Source of the DNA: Poriferisodalis sp965116245
Lineage (GTDB): Bacteria; Actinomycetota; Acidimicrobiia; Acidimicrobiales; Poriferisodalaceae
Assembly: GCA_965116245.1 (NCBI GenBank)
Contig: OZ220497.1
Span: forward strand, 2,108,001-2,172,000
Reading direction: 5' to 3'
Length of the DNA: 64,000 bases
The notes beneath the pieces were generated by a model. It made no database searches and was not told the origin of the DNA. It was given only the letters and a program-made list of their open reading frames with translations. Below are positions 27,048 to 36,082 of the stretch, one piece after another. A program made the translations under genes and the position numbers. Positions within the stretch are counted from its first letter, which is position 1, and every line of letters begins with the position of its first letter.

Positions 27048-28129
27048 GCAAACCGCTGCTGGAGATTGACGATCTGACGATCGTGTTTCCGGGCGGTCGT
27101 GGAGCCTTGCCATGGCAGAAGTTGCCCGATGTGCGAGCAGTTCAACACGCTTCGCTGACAATCGACGCCGCCGACACGCTCGGGTTGGTCGGCGAATCTG
27201 GGTCGGGCAAGACCACACTGGGACGTGCGGTGTTGCGATTCCTGCAACCCGATGGCGGCTCAATACGCCTGGGTGAGTTTGATGTCACTGGGTTTGGCCG
27301 CCGCGTGCCTACTGAGTATCGCAAGGCCGTGCAGGTGGTATTTCAAGATCCGGTTGGCTCGCTGAATCCCTCGATGGTGGTGGGTGCGATTATCGCCGAA
27401 CCGTTGCGGATTCACTTCGATATGGACTCCCGCGCTGCGCGTGAGCGAGCTGGCGAACTGCTCGAGCAGGTGGGGCTGCAGCGTCATCACCTGGATCGCT
27501 ACCCACACGAGTTTTCTGGTGGTCAGCGCCAGCGGATAGCCGTGGCCCGGGCATTGGCCACCGAGCCTGATCTGTTGGTGCTTGACGAGCCCGTCTCAGC
27601 GCTGGATGTTTCCACCCAGAGCCAAGTCATCAACCTGCTCGAGCGCCTACAACGTGAGACGGGTGCGGCGTATCTGCTGATTGCGCACGATTTGGCGGTA
27701 GTGCGACATACCTGCCACCGCATTGCGGTCATGTATCACAGTCGAATTGTTGAGCTAGGCGACGCCGATGATGTTTGTGAACGCCCCACGCATCCCTATA
27801 CGGAGTTACTGCTGGCGTCAATTCCAGACCCAGATCCGCAGGTCCAGACGGCTAAGTCGCAGCGGCGTCGTGATCTGGCTCGTGGTGTTGCGGGTGCCAC
27901 CGGGTCAGCACCGGCCGCAAGCTGCCCATTTGCCGACCGATGCCCCCACGTCATGGAGGTCTGTCGTGAGTCGTTTCCTGAGCCGTATGTCACTACCACA
28001 GGCGGAACGGTTTGGTGCCATTTGCATACTAGCGGACCCATTCTCGGCGGCCGACCCGTAAGCGAGCTGACAACCGAGCCGACAACTGAGATGACAACGC
28101 AGTCTTTCGCAGCTCCAGATAAGGCGTAG
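27044..28129 (+). CDS. ABC importer ATPase, DppF-like
   Basis: 361 residues from GTG 27044, overlapping the preceding stop by four bases (GTGA). Walker A GESGSGKTTLGRAVLRF, Q-loop QDPVGSLNPSM, signature EFSGGQRQRIAVARAL, Walker B LLVLDEPVSALDVSTQ and H-loop LIAHDLAVV are all intact. The C-terminal oligopeptide-transporter domain has CPFADRCPHVMEVC, possibly an iron-sulfur or metal site. It pairs with the fused permease-ATPase to power uptake. The extreme C-terminus carries short Thr-rich repeats (LTTEPTTEMTTQ), DNA-level duplications like those seen in nearby gaps. Confidence 0.94.
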   Translation: MSKPLLEIDDLTIVFPGGRGALPWQKLPDVRAVQHASLTIDAADTLGLVGESGSGKTTLGRAVLRFLQPDGGSIRLGEFDVTGFGRRVPTEYRKAVQVVFQDPVGSLNPSMVVGAIIAEPLRIHFDMDSRAARERAGELLEQVGLQRHHLDRYPHEFSGGQRQRIAVARALATEPDLLVLDEPVSALDVSTQSQVINLLERLQRETGAAYLLIAHDLAVVRHTCHRIAVMYHSRIVELGDADDVCERPTHPYTELLLASIPDPDPQVQTAKSQRRRDLARGVAGATGSAPAASCPFADRCPHVMEVCRESFPEPYVTTTGGTVWCHLHTSGPILGGRPVSELTTEPTTEMTTQSFAAPDKA

Positions 28130-28147
28130 ACGCAATATGACAGCGAT

Positions 28148-29545
28148 ATGACCGAGCGACCCAGCGCCGAGACACGCCGCCCGAACATCTTGTTTGTGTT
28201 CGTAGACAACCTCGGCTATGGCGAGCTGGGCTGCTACGGCGGCGGGCTGGTGCGTGGAGTGCCGACCCCCAACATCGACAACCTGGCCGCCCAGGGAATG
28301 CGCCTCACCAATATGAACATGGAGGCTCAATGCACGCCTTCTCGTTCGGCTGTTATGACAGGTCGGCTGCCCATTCGGTCCGGCACTGTTCGCATCCCGC
28401 TGCCGGGTCAACCCAGCGGCCTGGTTCGCTGGGAAGTAACCCTCGCGGAGCTGCTATCTGAGCAGGGTTACCGATGCGCGCACTACGGCAAATGGCATCT
28501 AGGTGGTGGACCGGGACGCCAGCCGCACGAACGAGGCTTCGATGAGTGGTGGGGGCTGAAGGCGACGCACGATTCCTCGTTGTGGTCAACTACTTCCAAC
28601 TACGACCCGGCTCTCGTGCGGCCCGAAGTGTTGCTGGCCGGACAGCGTGGTGAACCCAGCGTTGAGTTGGCTTCCTATGACACAGCGCAGCGAGCCGTTT
28701 TCGACTCGGAGGCGTTTGCACGCGGCGAGGACTTCATTCGACGCAGCGTAGAAGCGGACGAGCCCTTCTTCGTCTATCTGCCGCTTGCCTTCCCGCACTT
28801 TCCGACACTGCCGCATCCCGACTACGCAGGAGCCACCGGCTTGGGTGACTTCGCGGACGCTATGCGCGAGACCGATGACCGCGTGGGGCATCTGCTAGGT
28901 GTGCTTGATGAGCTGCGTGTCGGCTCCGACACGTTGATTATCTTCACCAGTGACAACGGTGCTGAGGATGTGCTGCCTTGGCGGGGCTGGACGGGGCCTT
29001 GGGGTGGCTCCTACTTCACAGCCATGGAAGGGAGTCTGCGTGTGCCGTTCATTGCCCGCTGGAGCGGGAGAATCCCCGCAGGCCGAGTTAGCAACGAGAT
29101 TGTCCATGCCACTGACATTTTCGCCACGCTCGCCGCTGTAGCCGGAGCCGAGGTACCAACCGACCGACCTATTGACGGCATCGATCTAATGCCGCTGTTG
29201 GAGGGATCGTCGGATACTTCGGGGCGCGAGTCGGTTCTGTGCTTCGTGGCAGATCGCTTGCACGCTGTGAAGTGGCGCAACTGGAAGCTGCATTTCATCT
29301 GGCAGGAGTACATGGCCGATCCGCCAATCGAGCTGAGCTTGCCGCGCGCCTTCAATCTCTACGAGGACCCCCGCGAGCGCCACGACGTGTTCTTGCCCTC
29401 CAACACGTGGGTACAGCGTCCGGTAATGGCTGCGGTCACTGAGTTCTGGGACAGCGTGGCCAAACATCCGCTAATCCCACCGGGCGCGCCAGACCCGTAT
29501 ACGCCACCTGCGATAACTGCCACTACGTCGGATGGCGCCCAATGA
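28148..29545 (+). CDS. Type I sulfatase (arylsulfatase)
   Basis: 465 residues. FVFVDNLGYGELGCYGGG holds the first metal ligand (Asp20); the signature AQCTPSRSAVMTGRLPIRSG has Cys62 for formylglycine. YRCAHYGKWHLGG, PFFVYLPLAFPHFP and IIFTSDNGAED complete the active site. It is shorter than, and from a different subfamily than, the AtsD-like pair at 16034 and 33714, lacking the C-terminal beta domain. No signal peptide is seen. It starts 18 bases after the importer ATPase gene, so it is probably in the same transcript. This suggests that the importer brings in a sulfated compound; that is inference. Confidence 0.93.
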   Translation: MTERPSAETRRPNILFVFVDNLGYGELGCYGGGLVRGVPTPNIDNLAAQGMRLTNMNMEAQCTPSRSAVMTGRLPIRSGTVRIPLPGQPSGLVRWEVTLAELLSEQGYRCAHYGKWHLGGGPGRQPHERGFDEWWGLKATHDSSLWSTTSNYDPALVRPEVLLAGQRGEPSVELASYDTAQRAVFDSEAFARGEDFIRRSVEADEPFFVYLPLAFPHFPTLPHPDYAGATGLGDFADAMRETDDRVGHLLGVLDELRVGSDTLIIFTSDNGAEDVLPWRGWTGPWGGSYFTAMEGSLRVPFIARWSGRIPAGRVSNEIVHATDIFATLAAVAGAEVPTDRPIDGIDLMPLLEGSSDTSGRESVLCFVADRLHAVKWRNWKLHFIWQEYMADPPIELSLPRAFNLYEDPRERHDVFLPSNTWVQRPVMAAVTEFWDSVAKHPLIPPGAPDPYTPPAITATTSDGAQ

Positions 29546-29613
29546 CGTGCCCATCTGTTCCGCCTTGCTGTTCTGTCTGACTGTTATGCCTGACTGTTCT
29601 GCCCAATGAAGAC

Positions 29614-30969
29614 GTGAGCAACATGTCCACAAACACTGATACTGCGAACGCAGCCTCCGAGAACTCAGCCTCCGGGAGTGCAGGCCGCGGTGTGACATCG
29701 CAGCCATCTACCCATCAACGCCCAGGGGGCATCCTGGCTGGCATCAAGGTGGTGGAGTTCGCGCAGAATGCCGCAATTCCGCATTGTGGTCGGCTGCTAG
29801 CTGGCCTGGGAGCCGACGTTGTGAAGGTGGAACCGCCGGGCGGAGACGCAATGCGTGCTCTTGCACCGCTCTCAGCTACAGAGGGCATGGGTTTTGCATT
29901 GATCAATCCAGGCAAGCGGGCAGTCGTGCTGGACTTACAACAACCTGATGCCTCGCCCGTCGTTGACGCCCTGTTCAAGTGGGCCGACGTCGCCTTGGTG
30001 GCGTTCAAGAAGGGAGACCTCACGCGCTTCGGCATCGATTGGGATCACGCTCGTAACATCAACCCGCAGCTCGTGTATCTGGCTCATACGGCCTTTGGGC
30101 CCGAAGGTCCCGACTCGCACGTAGGTGGCTATGACGTGCTGGTGCAGGCACGCAGCGGTGCCGGATTCATCATGAACCGTGCAGAACACGGTGCGCCCTC
30201 AGCGACGCGACCGGCGGTGAACGACTTCGGCACCGGCATGGTCTCTGCGCTCGGAGTGGTAGCGGCGCTGCGCCACCGTGACCTAACTGGCAACGGCCAG
30301 TGCGTCGACAGTTCGCTGTTGGGTACCGCGATGTCGTTGGCCACGCCAATTATTGGGGGCTTTGAGGCCAATGCAGAGGCCATAGCTGAGCTTCGAGCTG
30401 ACATGGAAGCAGCGCGCGCAGCGGGGGTCGGTTTCGCTGAGCAGCGATGCCTATATGAGGAGCGGGTCGTTCCTGCTGCGGGTGCGTTTCGCTTGTACTT
30501 CAGGACTTATCTGACGCGTGACGGGATGATCAGCGTGGCTGGCTTGAGCGCTGGCTTACACGACAAGTTCCATGAGGTGACTGGTCTGGCACGCCCAACC
30601 ACACGGGACCCAAGTTCAGAAGAGTTCCGCCACCTGGTAGAACAAGCCGAGGCGCTGTTTCGCACTCGCACAACCAAAGAATGGCTAACTGCGCTGCGCG
30701 ACGCGGAGTATCCCTGCGGTCCCTACAACCTGCCCTATGAGGCGCTGGAAGACGAACAGATCAGGGCCAACGACTATGTAGTGGACGTTGAGCATCCGGA
30801 GTTTGGTCGCTATACGACATCGGGGATGCCGCTACGTTTCAGCGAAGCCGAAAACCCAGTACTTGCAGCATCGCCGCGCTACGGCGAGCACACGCTCGAG
30901 GTGCTGGCCGAGGTCGGTCTCGACAGCGGCAGCGTCAAGGGCTTGATTGACGCTGGGGTGGTCGCCTAG
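29614..30969 (+). CDS. CaiB/BaiF family III CoA-transferase
   Basis: 451 residues from GTG 29614 (ATG 29623 is an alternative). GIKVVEFAQNAAIPHCGRLLAGLGADVVKVEPPGGDAMR is the family N-terminus (seen over ~40-78). GKRAVVLDLQ follows, then GGYDVLVQARSGAGF, which carries the catalytic Asp that forms the acyl/CoA anhydride. The C-terminal half has TKEWLTALRDAEYPCGPYN and a small closing domain. The family swaps CoA between carboxylic acids, activating a substrate for beta-oxidation-like degradation, so this gene suggests a carboxylate intermediate in the local pathway. The first ~30 residues are Ser/Asn/Ala-rich and atypical. Confidence 0.92.
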   Translation: MSNMSTNTDTANAASENSASGSAGRGVTSQPSTHQRPGGILAGIKVVEFAQNAAIPHCGRLLAGLGADVVKVEPPGGDAMRALAPLSATEGMGFALINPGKRAVVLDLQQPDASPVVDALFKWADVALVAFKKGDLTRFGIDWDHARNINPQLVYLAHTAFGPEGPDSHVGGYDVLVQARSGAGFIMNRAEHGAPSATRPAVNDFGTGMVSALGVVAALRHRDLTGNGQCVDSSLLGTAMSLATPIIGGFEANAEAIAELRADMEAARAAGVGFAEQRCLYEERVVPAAGAFRLYFRTYLTRDGMISVAGLSAGLHDKFHEVTGLARPTTRDPSSEEFRHLVEQAEALFRTRTTKEWLTALRDAEYPCGPYNLPYEALEDEQIRANDYVVDVEHPEFGRYTTSGMPLRFSEAENPVLAASPRYGEHTLEVLAEVGLDSGSVKGLIDAGVVA

Positions 30970-30980
30970 CGTCGGCGAGC

Positions 30981-32351
30981 ATGACCGCGCGCAACACCTA
31001 CACCGAGGGCAATTTCGCCCGAGTCGAAAACGAACTAACTGCCTTTGACCTTGAAGTGATCGGCGAAATACCGCTGGCCTTTGAAGGACGCTACGTGCGT
31101 AACGGACCAAATCCGGTAGTCTCGACCGATCCGGCGACGAGCCACTGGTTCACAGGTACCGGCATGGTTCACGGTGTGCGCCTGAACTCAGGTCGCGCAA
31201 AGTGGTACCGCAACCGCTGGGTACGTGGACAGGATGTTTCACAAGAACTAGGCGAAGCTGCCGTGCCGGGGCCTAGCCGCGGCGTCGACTTTGCGGCGAA
31301 TACGAGTGTCTGGGGCTTTGCTGGCACCACCTGGGCGCTGGTGGAAGCCGGGGCGCTGCCGATGGAACTTGGCTACGAGTTGGGCACGGTGTGCCGCAAC
31401 GACTTCTTCGGCAGTCTGAAAACGGGTTTCACCGCTCACCCAAAGGTGGATGCCGATACTGGCGAAATGCACGCCGTGTGCTACGCGTGGCAGGACCTAA
31501 TGGACCACGTTGAGTACGTCGTGATCGGTAGCGATGGCAAGGTGCGCAAGACCGTGGACATTCCGCTGGGTGGAATGCCGATGATCCACGACATGTCGCT
31601 CACCCAGAACTATGCAGTCATCTACGACTTGCCTGTGACGGTGGATGTGAATTTAGCGCTCAGCGGGACTTCAACCTTTCCCTTCAGGTGGGATCCCGAA
31701 TATGGCGCTCGCGTCGGGCTGCTGCCCCGCGATGGCATGGCGCAGGACATCATTTGGTGCGAAGTCGGGCCTTGCTATGTGTTTCACCCGCTGAATGCGT
31801 ATGAAGACGACAGTGGGCGTGTGGTTATTGACCTGTGCCGTTACGACAAGATGTTTGATCGAGACTTGCTGGGTCCCGCCGGTGATGCCAAGCCGACGCT
31901 AGATCGCTGGACCGTTGACCCTGTTGGCCGCCGAGTCACTGAGGAACGGGTTGACGAGCGATTCCACGAGTTCCCGCAAGTACGAGCAGACCTAACCGCA
32001 CGTAGGCACCAGTTCGGTTACACGGTGGGCGTTGGCGAAGGGCTCATCCCGGGAGCCAACTACAAGATTGACTACAGCACCGGCACTGCTACATCTCACG
32101 ACCACGGCCCGGGCCGAGGCAGTGGCGAAGCAGTCTTCGTTGCTGACCCTGACGGAACTTCCGAGGACGACGGCTGGTTGGTCTCGTTCGTCTACGACGA
32201 GACGACCAACGGCAGCGAGTTAGTGATTTTGGATGCGAGAGATCTGAGCCGAGACCCAGTGGCCCGCGTGATGCTGCCTCAACGCGTGCCCTACGGCTTC
32301 CACGGCAGTTGGATTCCCGATGCCGCTGTCGCTCCACCCATGGCGAGCTGA
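30981..32351 (+). CDS. Carotenoid oxygenase-family (CCD/lignostilbene dioxygenase-like) non-haem iron enzyme
   Basis: 456 residues. The family opening FEGRYVRNGPNPV is at ~34-46 and TGTGMVHGVRL follows. Four His expected to hold Fe(II) are visible in TAHPKVDADTGEMHAVCY, GMPMIHDMSLTQNYAVIYD, YVFHPLNAYED and YGFHGSWIPD. The fold is a seven-bladed propeller that cleaves an olefinic double bond, in apocarotenoids, stilbenes or phenylpropenoids. It begins 11 bases after the CoA-transferase stop, so the two are cotranscribed. Substrate cannot be assigned; the mixed sulfatase/CoA context suggests aromatic or polyene catabolism rather than carotenoid biosynthesis. Confidence 0.93.
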   Translation: MTARNTYTEGNFARVENELTAFDLEVIGEIPLAFEGRYVRNGPNPVVSTDPATSHWFTGTGMVHGVRLNSGRAKWYRNRWVRGQDVSQELGEAAVPGPSRGVDFAANTSVWGFAGTTWALVEAGALPMELGYELGTVCRNDFFGSLKTGFTAHPKVDADTGEMHAVCYAWQDLMDHVEYVVIGSDGKVRKTVDIPLGGMPMIHDMSLTQNYAVIYDLPVTVDVNLALSGTSTFPFRWDPEYGARVGLLPRDGMAQDIIWCEVGPCYVFHPLNAYEDDSGRVVIDLCRYDKMFDRDLLGPAGDAKPTLDRWTVDPVGRRVTEERVDERFHEFPQVRADLTARRHQFGYTVGVGEGLIPGANYKIDYSTGTATSHDHGPGRGSGEAVFVADPDGTSEDDGWLVSFVYDETTNGSELVILDARDLSRDPVARVMLPQRVPYGFHGSWIPDAAVAPPMAS

Positions 32352-32388
32352 CCGGCCCGCTGCTGCTTTGCCAACGTCGCGTTAGCCC

Positions 32389-33540
32389 GTGGTAGCCAGC
32401 GCGCAGAACCCGTTTCCAGCCGACCGCAGCGCCTGTCGAGAGCGTTTGTTGGCGGCGGTCGAGTCGGCTTCTGACGCCTTAGCGGCCGGGCGAGCCGAGA
32501 CAGAGCATCTTCGGCGACTGTCGCCGATCTCAGTTGAAGCGCTGAAGTCCTCTGGGCTTCTGAGAATGAAATCGCCGAGGGCCCTAGGCGGAGCCGAAGC
32601 ACATCCGGTCACTCAGATGGATGTGATCGAAGCGGTGACGATGATTGACCCGGTTGTGGCGTGGTGCATGTTCGTCTCAGCTTCAACCGCTGGTGCTGCA
32701 CTGTCCATGCTGCCGGATGAGACTGTCGAGGAGGTTCTGGCCGACGGCTTTCCGCTGATGGTGGGTTCGTTGCGCCCTGGCGGCTCGGCCACACCTGTAG
32801 CTGGGGGTTATCGAGTGACGGGGCGATGGTCGTGGGGCAGTGGTGTTCAGCACGCCGACTGGGTCATGGTGCCTGTGTTCTGCGACGCTCCGCCGGTGAT
32901 TCGGGTGCTGGTACCGACCGCCGACATCACGGTGTATGACAACTGGCGCACGCTTGGCATGCGCGGTACGGGAAGCTGCGATTTTGAACTCAACCAGGTG
33001 TTTGTGCCCGAACGCTTCACGGTGGATGCATCGTCTGGGGAGCCGCCGCGAGGCGGTGCGCTGATGCGCCTGGGGCTGCCTGCATTCGTAGTCAACGAGC
33101 ACGGCAGTTTCGCCTACGCGCTAGGCCGCCTGGCCTTGCGACTCGCCAGTCAAACTGCATCAGAAAAGAAGCGGGGCTACCTAGGCGGCGTGAGTCTTGC
33201 AGATCGTGAGGTCTTTCAGCGGACCATTGGCCAAGGCATGATTCGAATGAACGCTTGTACACTAGCGATGGCTGATGCGATTGAGCGTATGTTCGCCTCA
33301 GCCGCAAAGGGCCCACCCGATCCACAGCTAGTCACCGAAGCTCAAGCAGCAGCGGTGTGGTGTACCGACGAAGCGGTCGATCTGGTGAGCGAGCTGTTTC
33401 GCTACTCCGGTGGCAGCGCTGTGATGGACAACAGTGAGATGCAGCGCATCCTGCGAGACACGTACACAATCCAGTCGCACCTAGTGGTGTCGAACGCCAC
33501 CTACGAGCAATACGGCCAAATGTTGATCAACGCCACTTAG
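32389..33540 (+). CDS. Acyl-CoA dehydrogenase-fold flavin monooxygenase (HsaA/DszC/HpaB-type)
   Basis: 383 residues from GTG 32389. The pattern LSPISVEALKSSGLLRMKSP, PRALGGAEAHPVTQMDVIEA, VTGRWSWGSGVQHADWVMV and WRTLGMRGTGSCDFELNQVF is that of the group D flavin-dependent monooxygenases built on the acyl-CoA dehydrogenase fold. The catalytic Glu of true acyl-CoA dehydrogenases is not evident. Such enzymes use reduced FMN/FAD from a separate reductase to hydroxylate phenols or sulfur heterocycles, for example HsaA in steroid degradation. It follows the carotenoid oxygenase by 37 bases. No reductase is adjacent. Confidence 0.85.
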   Translation: MVASAQNPFPADRSACRERLLAAVESASDALAAGRAETEHLRRLSPISVEALKSSGLLRMKSPRALGGAEAHPVTQMDVIEAVTMIDPVVAWCMFVSASTAGAALSMLPDETVEEVLADGFPLMVGSLRPGGSATPVAGGYRVTGRWSWGSGVQHADWVMVPVFCDAPPVIRVLVPTADITVYDNWRTLGMRGTGSCDFELNQVFVPERFTVDASSGEPPRGGALMRLGLPAFVVNEHGSFAYALGRLALRLASQTASEKKRGYLGGVSLADREVFQRTIGQGMIRMNACTLAMADAIERMFASAAKGPPDPQLVTEAQAAAVWCTDEAVDLVSELFRYSGGSAVMDNSEMQRILRDTYTIQSHLVVSNATYEQYGQMLINAT

Positions 33541-33713
33541 GCGAGACCTCTCACATGAGGCGCACTCCTGATCGCTGGAAGTACACAGCATGCGTCTGCT
33601 TGCAGAGCGGGCACCGCCTACGGCTGGCGCGAAGCGTCAGGCACTACCGCAGGGCTGTCGCTCTCCGAGCAAGTGCCTAGTGTGTCAGCCAGTTCAACCG
33701 GGGGAAGGCAATC

Positions 33714-36002
33714 ATGACTGCTTCAAGCGCACTACCGACCTTTCAGGGCCGGATTGGCCGGACTCTTGCAGAGTCTGAGCCGTGGTTTGAGGAACATCCC
33801 CAAGCGCCTCGCGGGGCGCCGAACGTTGTGTATGTGTTGCTTGACGACACCGGATTCGCCCAACTTGGCTGCTACGGCTCGGACATTGACACACAGAACA
33901 TTGACGCGTTGGCTGCGAACGGTCTGCAGTTCACGAACTTCCACGTTGCGCCGTTGTGCTCGCCTACACGTGCTTCGCTGCTGACGGGCAGGTCCCAGCA
34001 CGCTGTTGGCCTGCGATCTGTGTCGAACTTCTTGACCGGCTTTCCTCATCAGCTTGGGCACATCACTAACCATGCGGCAACTATCGCCGAGGTGCTCAAC
34101 GACCAGGGCTACGCCACGTTCTGCACCGGCAAATGGCACCTAGCCCCTACGCAGAGCATCTCTGCGGCTGGCCCGTTCGATCAGTGGCCACTTGGACGAG
34201 GCTTCGACCGCTTCTATGGATTCCTTGACGGCGAAACCGACCAGTTCTTCCCCGAGCTTGTGGCTGACAATCATCCGATCGATCCACCCGCACGACCGGA
34301 CGACGGTTACCACCTAAGCGAAGATCTGGTGGACCAACTGCTGCAGATGATCGGTGACAGCAAAGGCGTGCGACCAGACCGGCCGTTCTTTGCCTACTTG
34401 CCGTTCGGAGCTACCCACGCGCCTCATCAAGCACCGCCCGAATACCTAGAGAAGTACCGAGGCCGCTACGACGAGGGCTGGGATGTGGTCCGCCAGCGCT
34501 GGTACAGCCGTCAACAAGAACTAGGTGTCATTGGGCCGCACGCCCAGCTAGCGCCCCGTAATCCAGGCGTGAAGCCGTGGAACGAACTCACCGGGAATGA
34601 GCAACGGCTGGCTTGCCGGTTGCAGGAGGCGTTCGCTGCCTTCTTGGATCACACCGACGACCAAATTGGCCGATTCACAGCCGGTCTAGAGCACCGCGGT
34701 CTGCTGGACAACACGATCTTCGTTCTCATGGCCGACAACGGAGCATCTCAGGAAGGCGGACCATTCGGTGTCATGCACGAATGGAAGTACTTCAACGGCA
34801 TCAACGAGTCGGTAGATGAAGTAGTCAAGCGGCTTGACGACATTGGTGGGCCCGACAGCCACACCAACTATCCGTGGGGTTGGGCCCAGTGCGGCAACTC
34901 ACCTTTCCGCTGGTACAAGCAGAACACCCACGAAGGCGGTGTGCATGTGCCAATGATCATGCATTGGCCAGCAGGCATCGACTCCAGCCAGCGGGGGACC
35001 AAACGCCACCAGTTCGTCAACGTCTCCGACGTGACACCGACCGTCTACGAACTACTGGGGTGCTCCGCTCCCGAGACCTATAGGGGGCTTGAGCAGCTAC
35101 CAGTGACAGGCCACTCGTTTGCTTCGCTGATTAGTGAGCCAGACACTGCTGCCACTAACACGCTTCAGTACTTTGAGAACGGCGGCTCTCGCGCCTTGGT
35201 TGCCTTGCTGGATGATGTCTGGTGGAAAGCCGTTGTGCGGCACATGCCCGGCGATGACTTTGAGACCGAGCAGTGGGAGCTGTTTGACCTCGGGGCAGAT
35301 CCATCGGAGTGTGCTGATCTAGCGAGTGAGTTACCTGAGCGTTTGGAGGAGCTCGTCGGGTTGTGGTGGAGCGAGGCCGAACGCAACGGCGTCTTGCCTC
35401 TAGACGACCGCGGATTCGCGCTTTTCGCGGCTCCGTTACTTGAGAACTCCCCGCATACACCTGAGCGGCGGTATCTGTATCGGCCACCCATGTCCCGTAT
35501 TCCCAGCCAGGCTGCCGCCTCACCAGGTGGACGCTCGTTTGACTTGGTTGCACGGGTCACACGTAGCCACGGTGACGAAGGCGTCATATGGGCCACAGGC
35601 AGCGCCGGTTCCGGCGTGTCGCTGTTCGTCCAGAACGGCCGGCTTGTCGTGGACTACAACGCCTTCGGTGATCACACGATCGTTGAGTCCCCAGCGGAGT
35701 TGCCCGAAGGCGACTGTGAACTGTCGGTACACCTGCGTCGAAATCAATCCGACCGGACCCGCGGAACTATTGAGCTACGAGTCGACGGTGAAGTCGTAGC
35801 TGGTGCGGAACTGGCGCTCATGATGCGTATCGTTTCTTCACTGGGTGCAAGCATCGGTCACGACTACGGTTCGGCGGTATCGAAGCGCTACGACGACGCA
35901 TTTGCGTTCAGCGGCACCCTGCATGAGGTTGAGATCAATCTGGCGCAGCGCACCGGCTCCGACGTGGCCGCAACCGCGCGAGCTGAGATGGCACGCCAAT
36001 AA
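33714..36002 (+). CDS. Type I sulfatase (arylsulfatase, AtsD-like, with C-terminal beta domain)
   Basis: 762 residues with a strong G-rich ribosome-binding site (GGGGGAAGG) before ATG 33714. VLLDDTGFAQLGCYG carries the metal aspartates; APLCSPTRASLLTGRSQ has Cys82, the formylglycine precursor. YATFCTGKWHL, LMADNGASQEGG and KQNTHEGGVHVPMIMHWP match its paralogue at 16034 almost residue for residue. The C-terminal ~190 residues repeat the same beta-rich domain, ending GTLHEVEINL. It presumably hydrolyses a sulfate ester related to that of the paralogue. No signal peptide. Confidence 0.94.
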   Translation: MTASSALPTFQGRIGRTLAESEPWFEEHPQAPRGAPNVVYVLLDDTGFAQLGCYGSDIDTQNIDALAANGLQFTNFHVAPLCSPTRASLLTGRSQHAVGLRSVSNFLTGFPHQLGHITNHAATIAEVLNDQGYATFCTGKWHLAPTQSISAAGPFDQWPLGRGFDRFYGFLDGETDQFFPELVADNHPIDPPARPDDGYHLSEDLVDQLLQMIGDSKGVRPDRPFFAYLPFGATHAPHQAPPEYLEKYRGRYDEGWDVVRQRWYSRQQELGVIGPHAQLAPRNPGVKPWNELTGNEQRLACRLQEAFAAFLDHTDDQIGRFTAGLEHRGLLDNTIFVLMADNGASQEGGPFGVMHEWKYFNGINESVDEVVKRLDDIGGPDSHTNYPWGWAQCGNSPFRWYKQNTHEGGVHVPMIMHWPAGIDSSQRGTKRHQFVNVSDVTPTVYELLGCSAPETYRGLEQLPVTGHSFASLISEPDTAATNTLQYFENGGSRALVALLDDVWWKAVVRHMPGDDFETEQWELFDLGADPSECADLASELPERLEELVGLWWSEAERNGVLPLDDRGFALFAAPLLENSPHTPERRYLYRPPMSRIPSQAAASPGGRSFDLVARVTRSHGDEGVIWATGSAGSGVSLFVQNGRLVVDYNAFGDHTIVESPAELPEGDCELSVHLRRNQSDRTRGTIELRVDGEVVAGAELALMMRIVSSLGASIGHDYGSAVSKRYDDAFAFSGTLHEVEINLAQRTGSDVAATARAEMARQ

Positions 36003-36082
36003 TCGGCCCCGAACCGGGACGAGCAGGGCCAAAGATCAGGGCTAATAGTTGACAACGAGTAGCTCAGGACGGGGGTTGCTGT

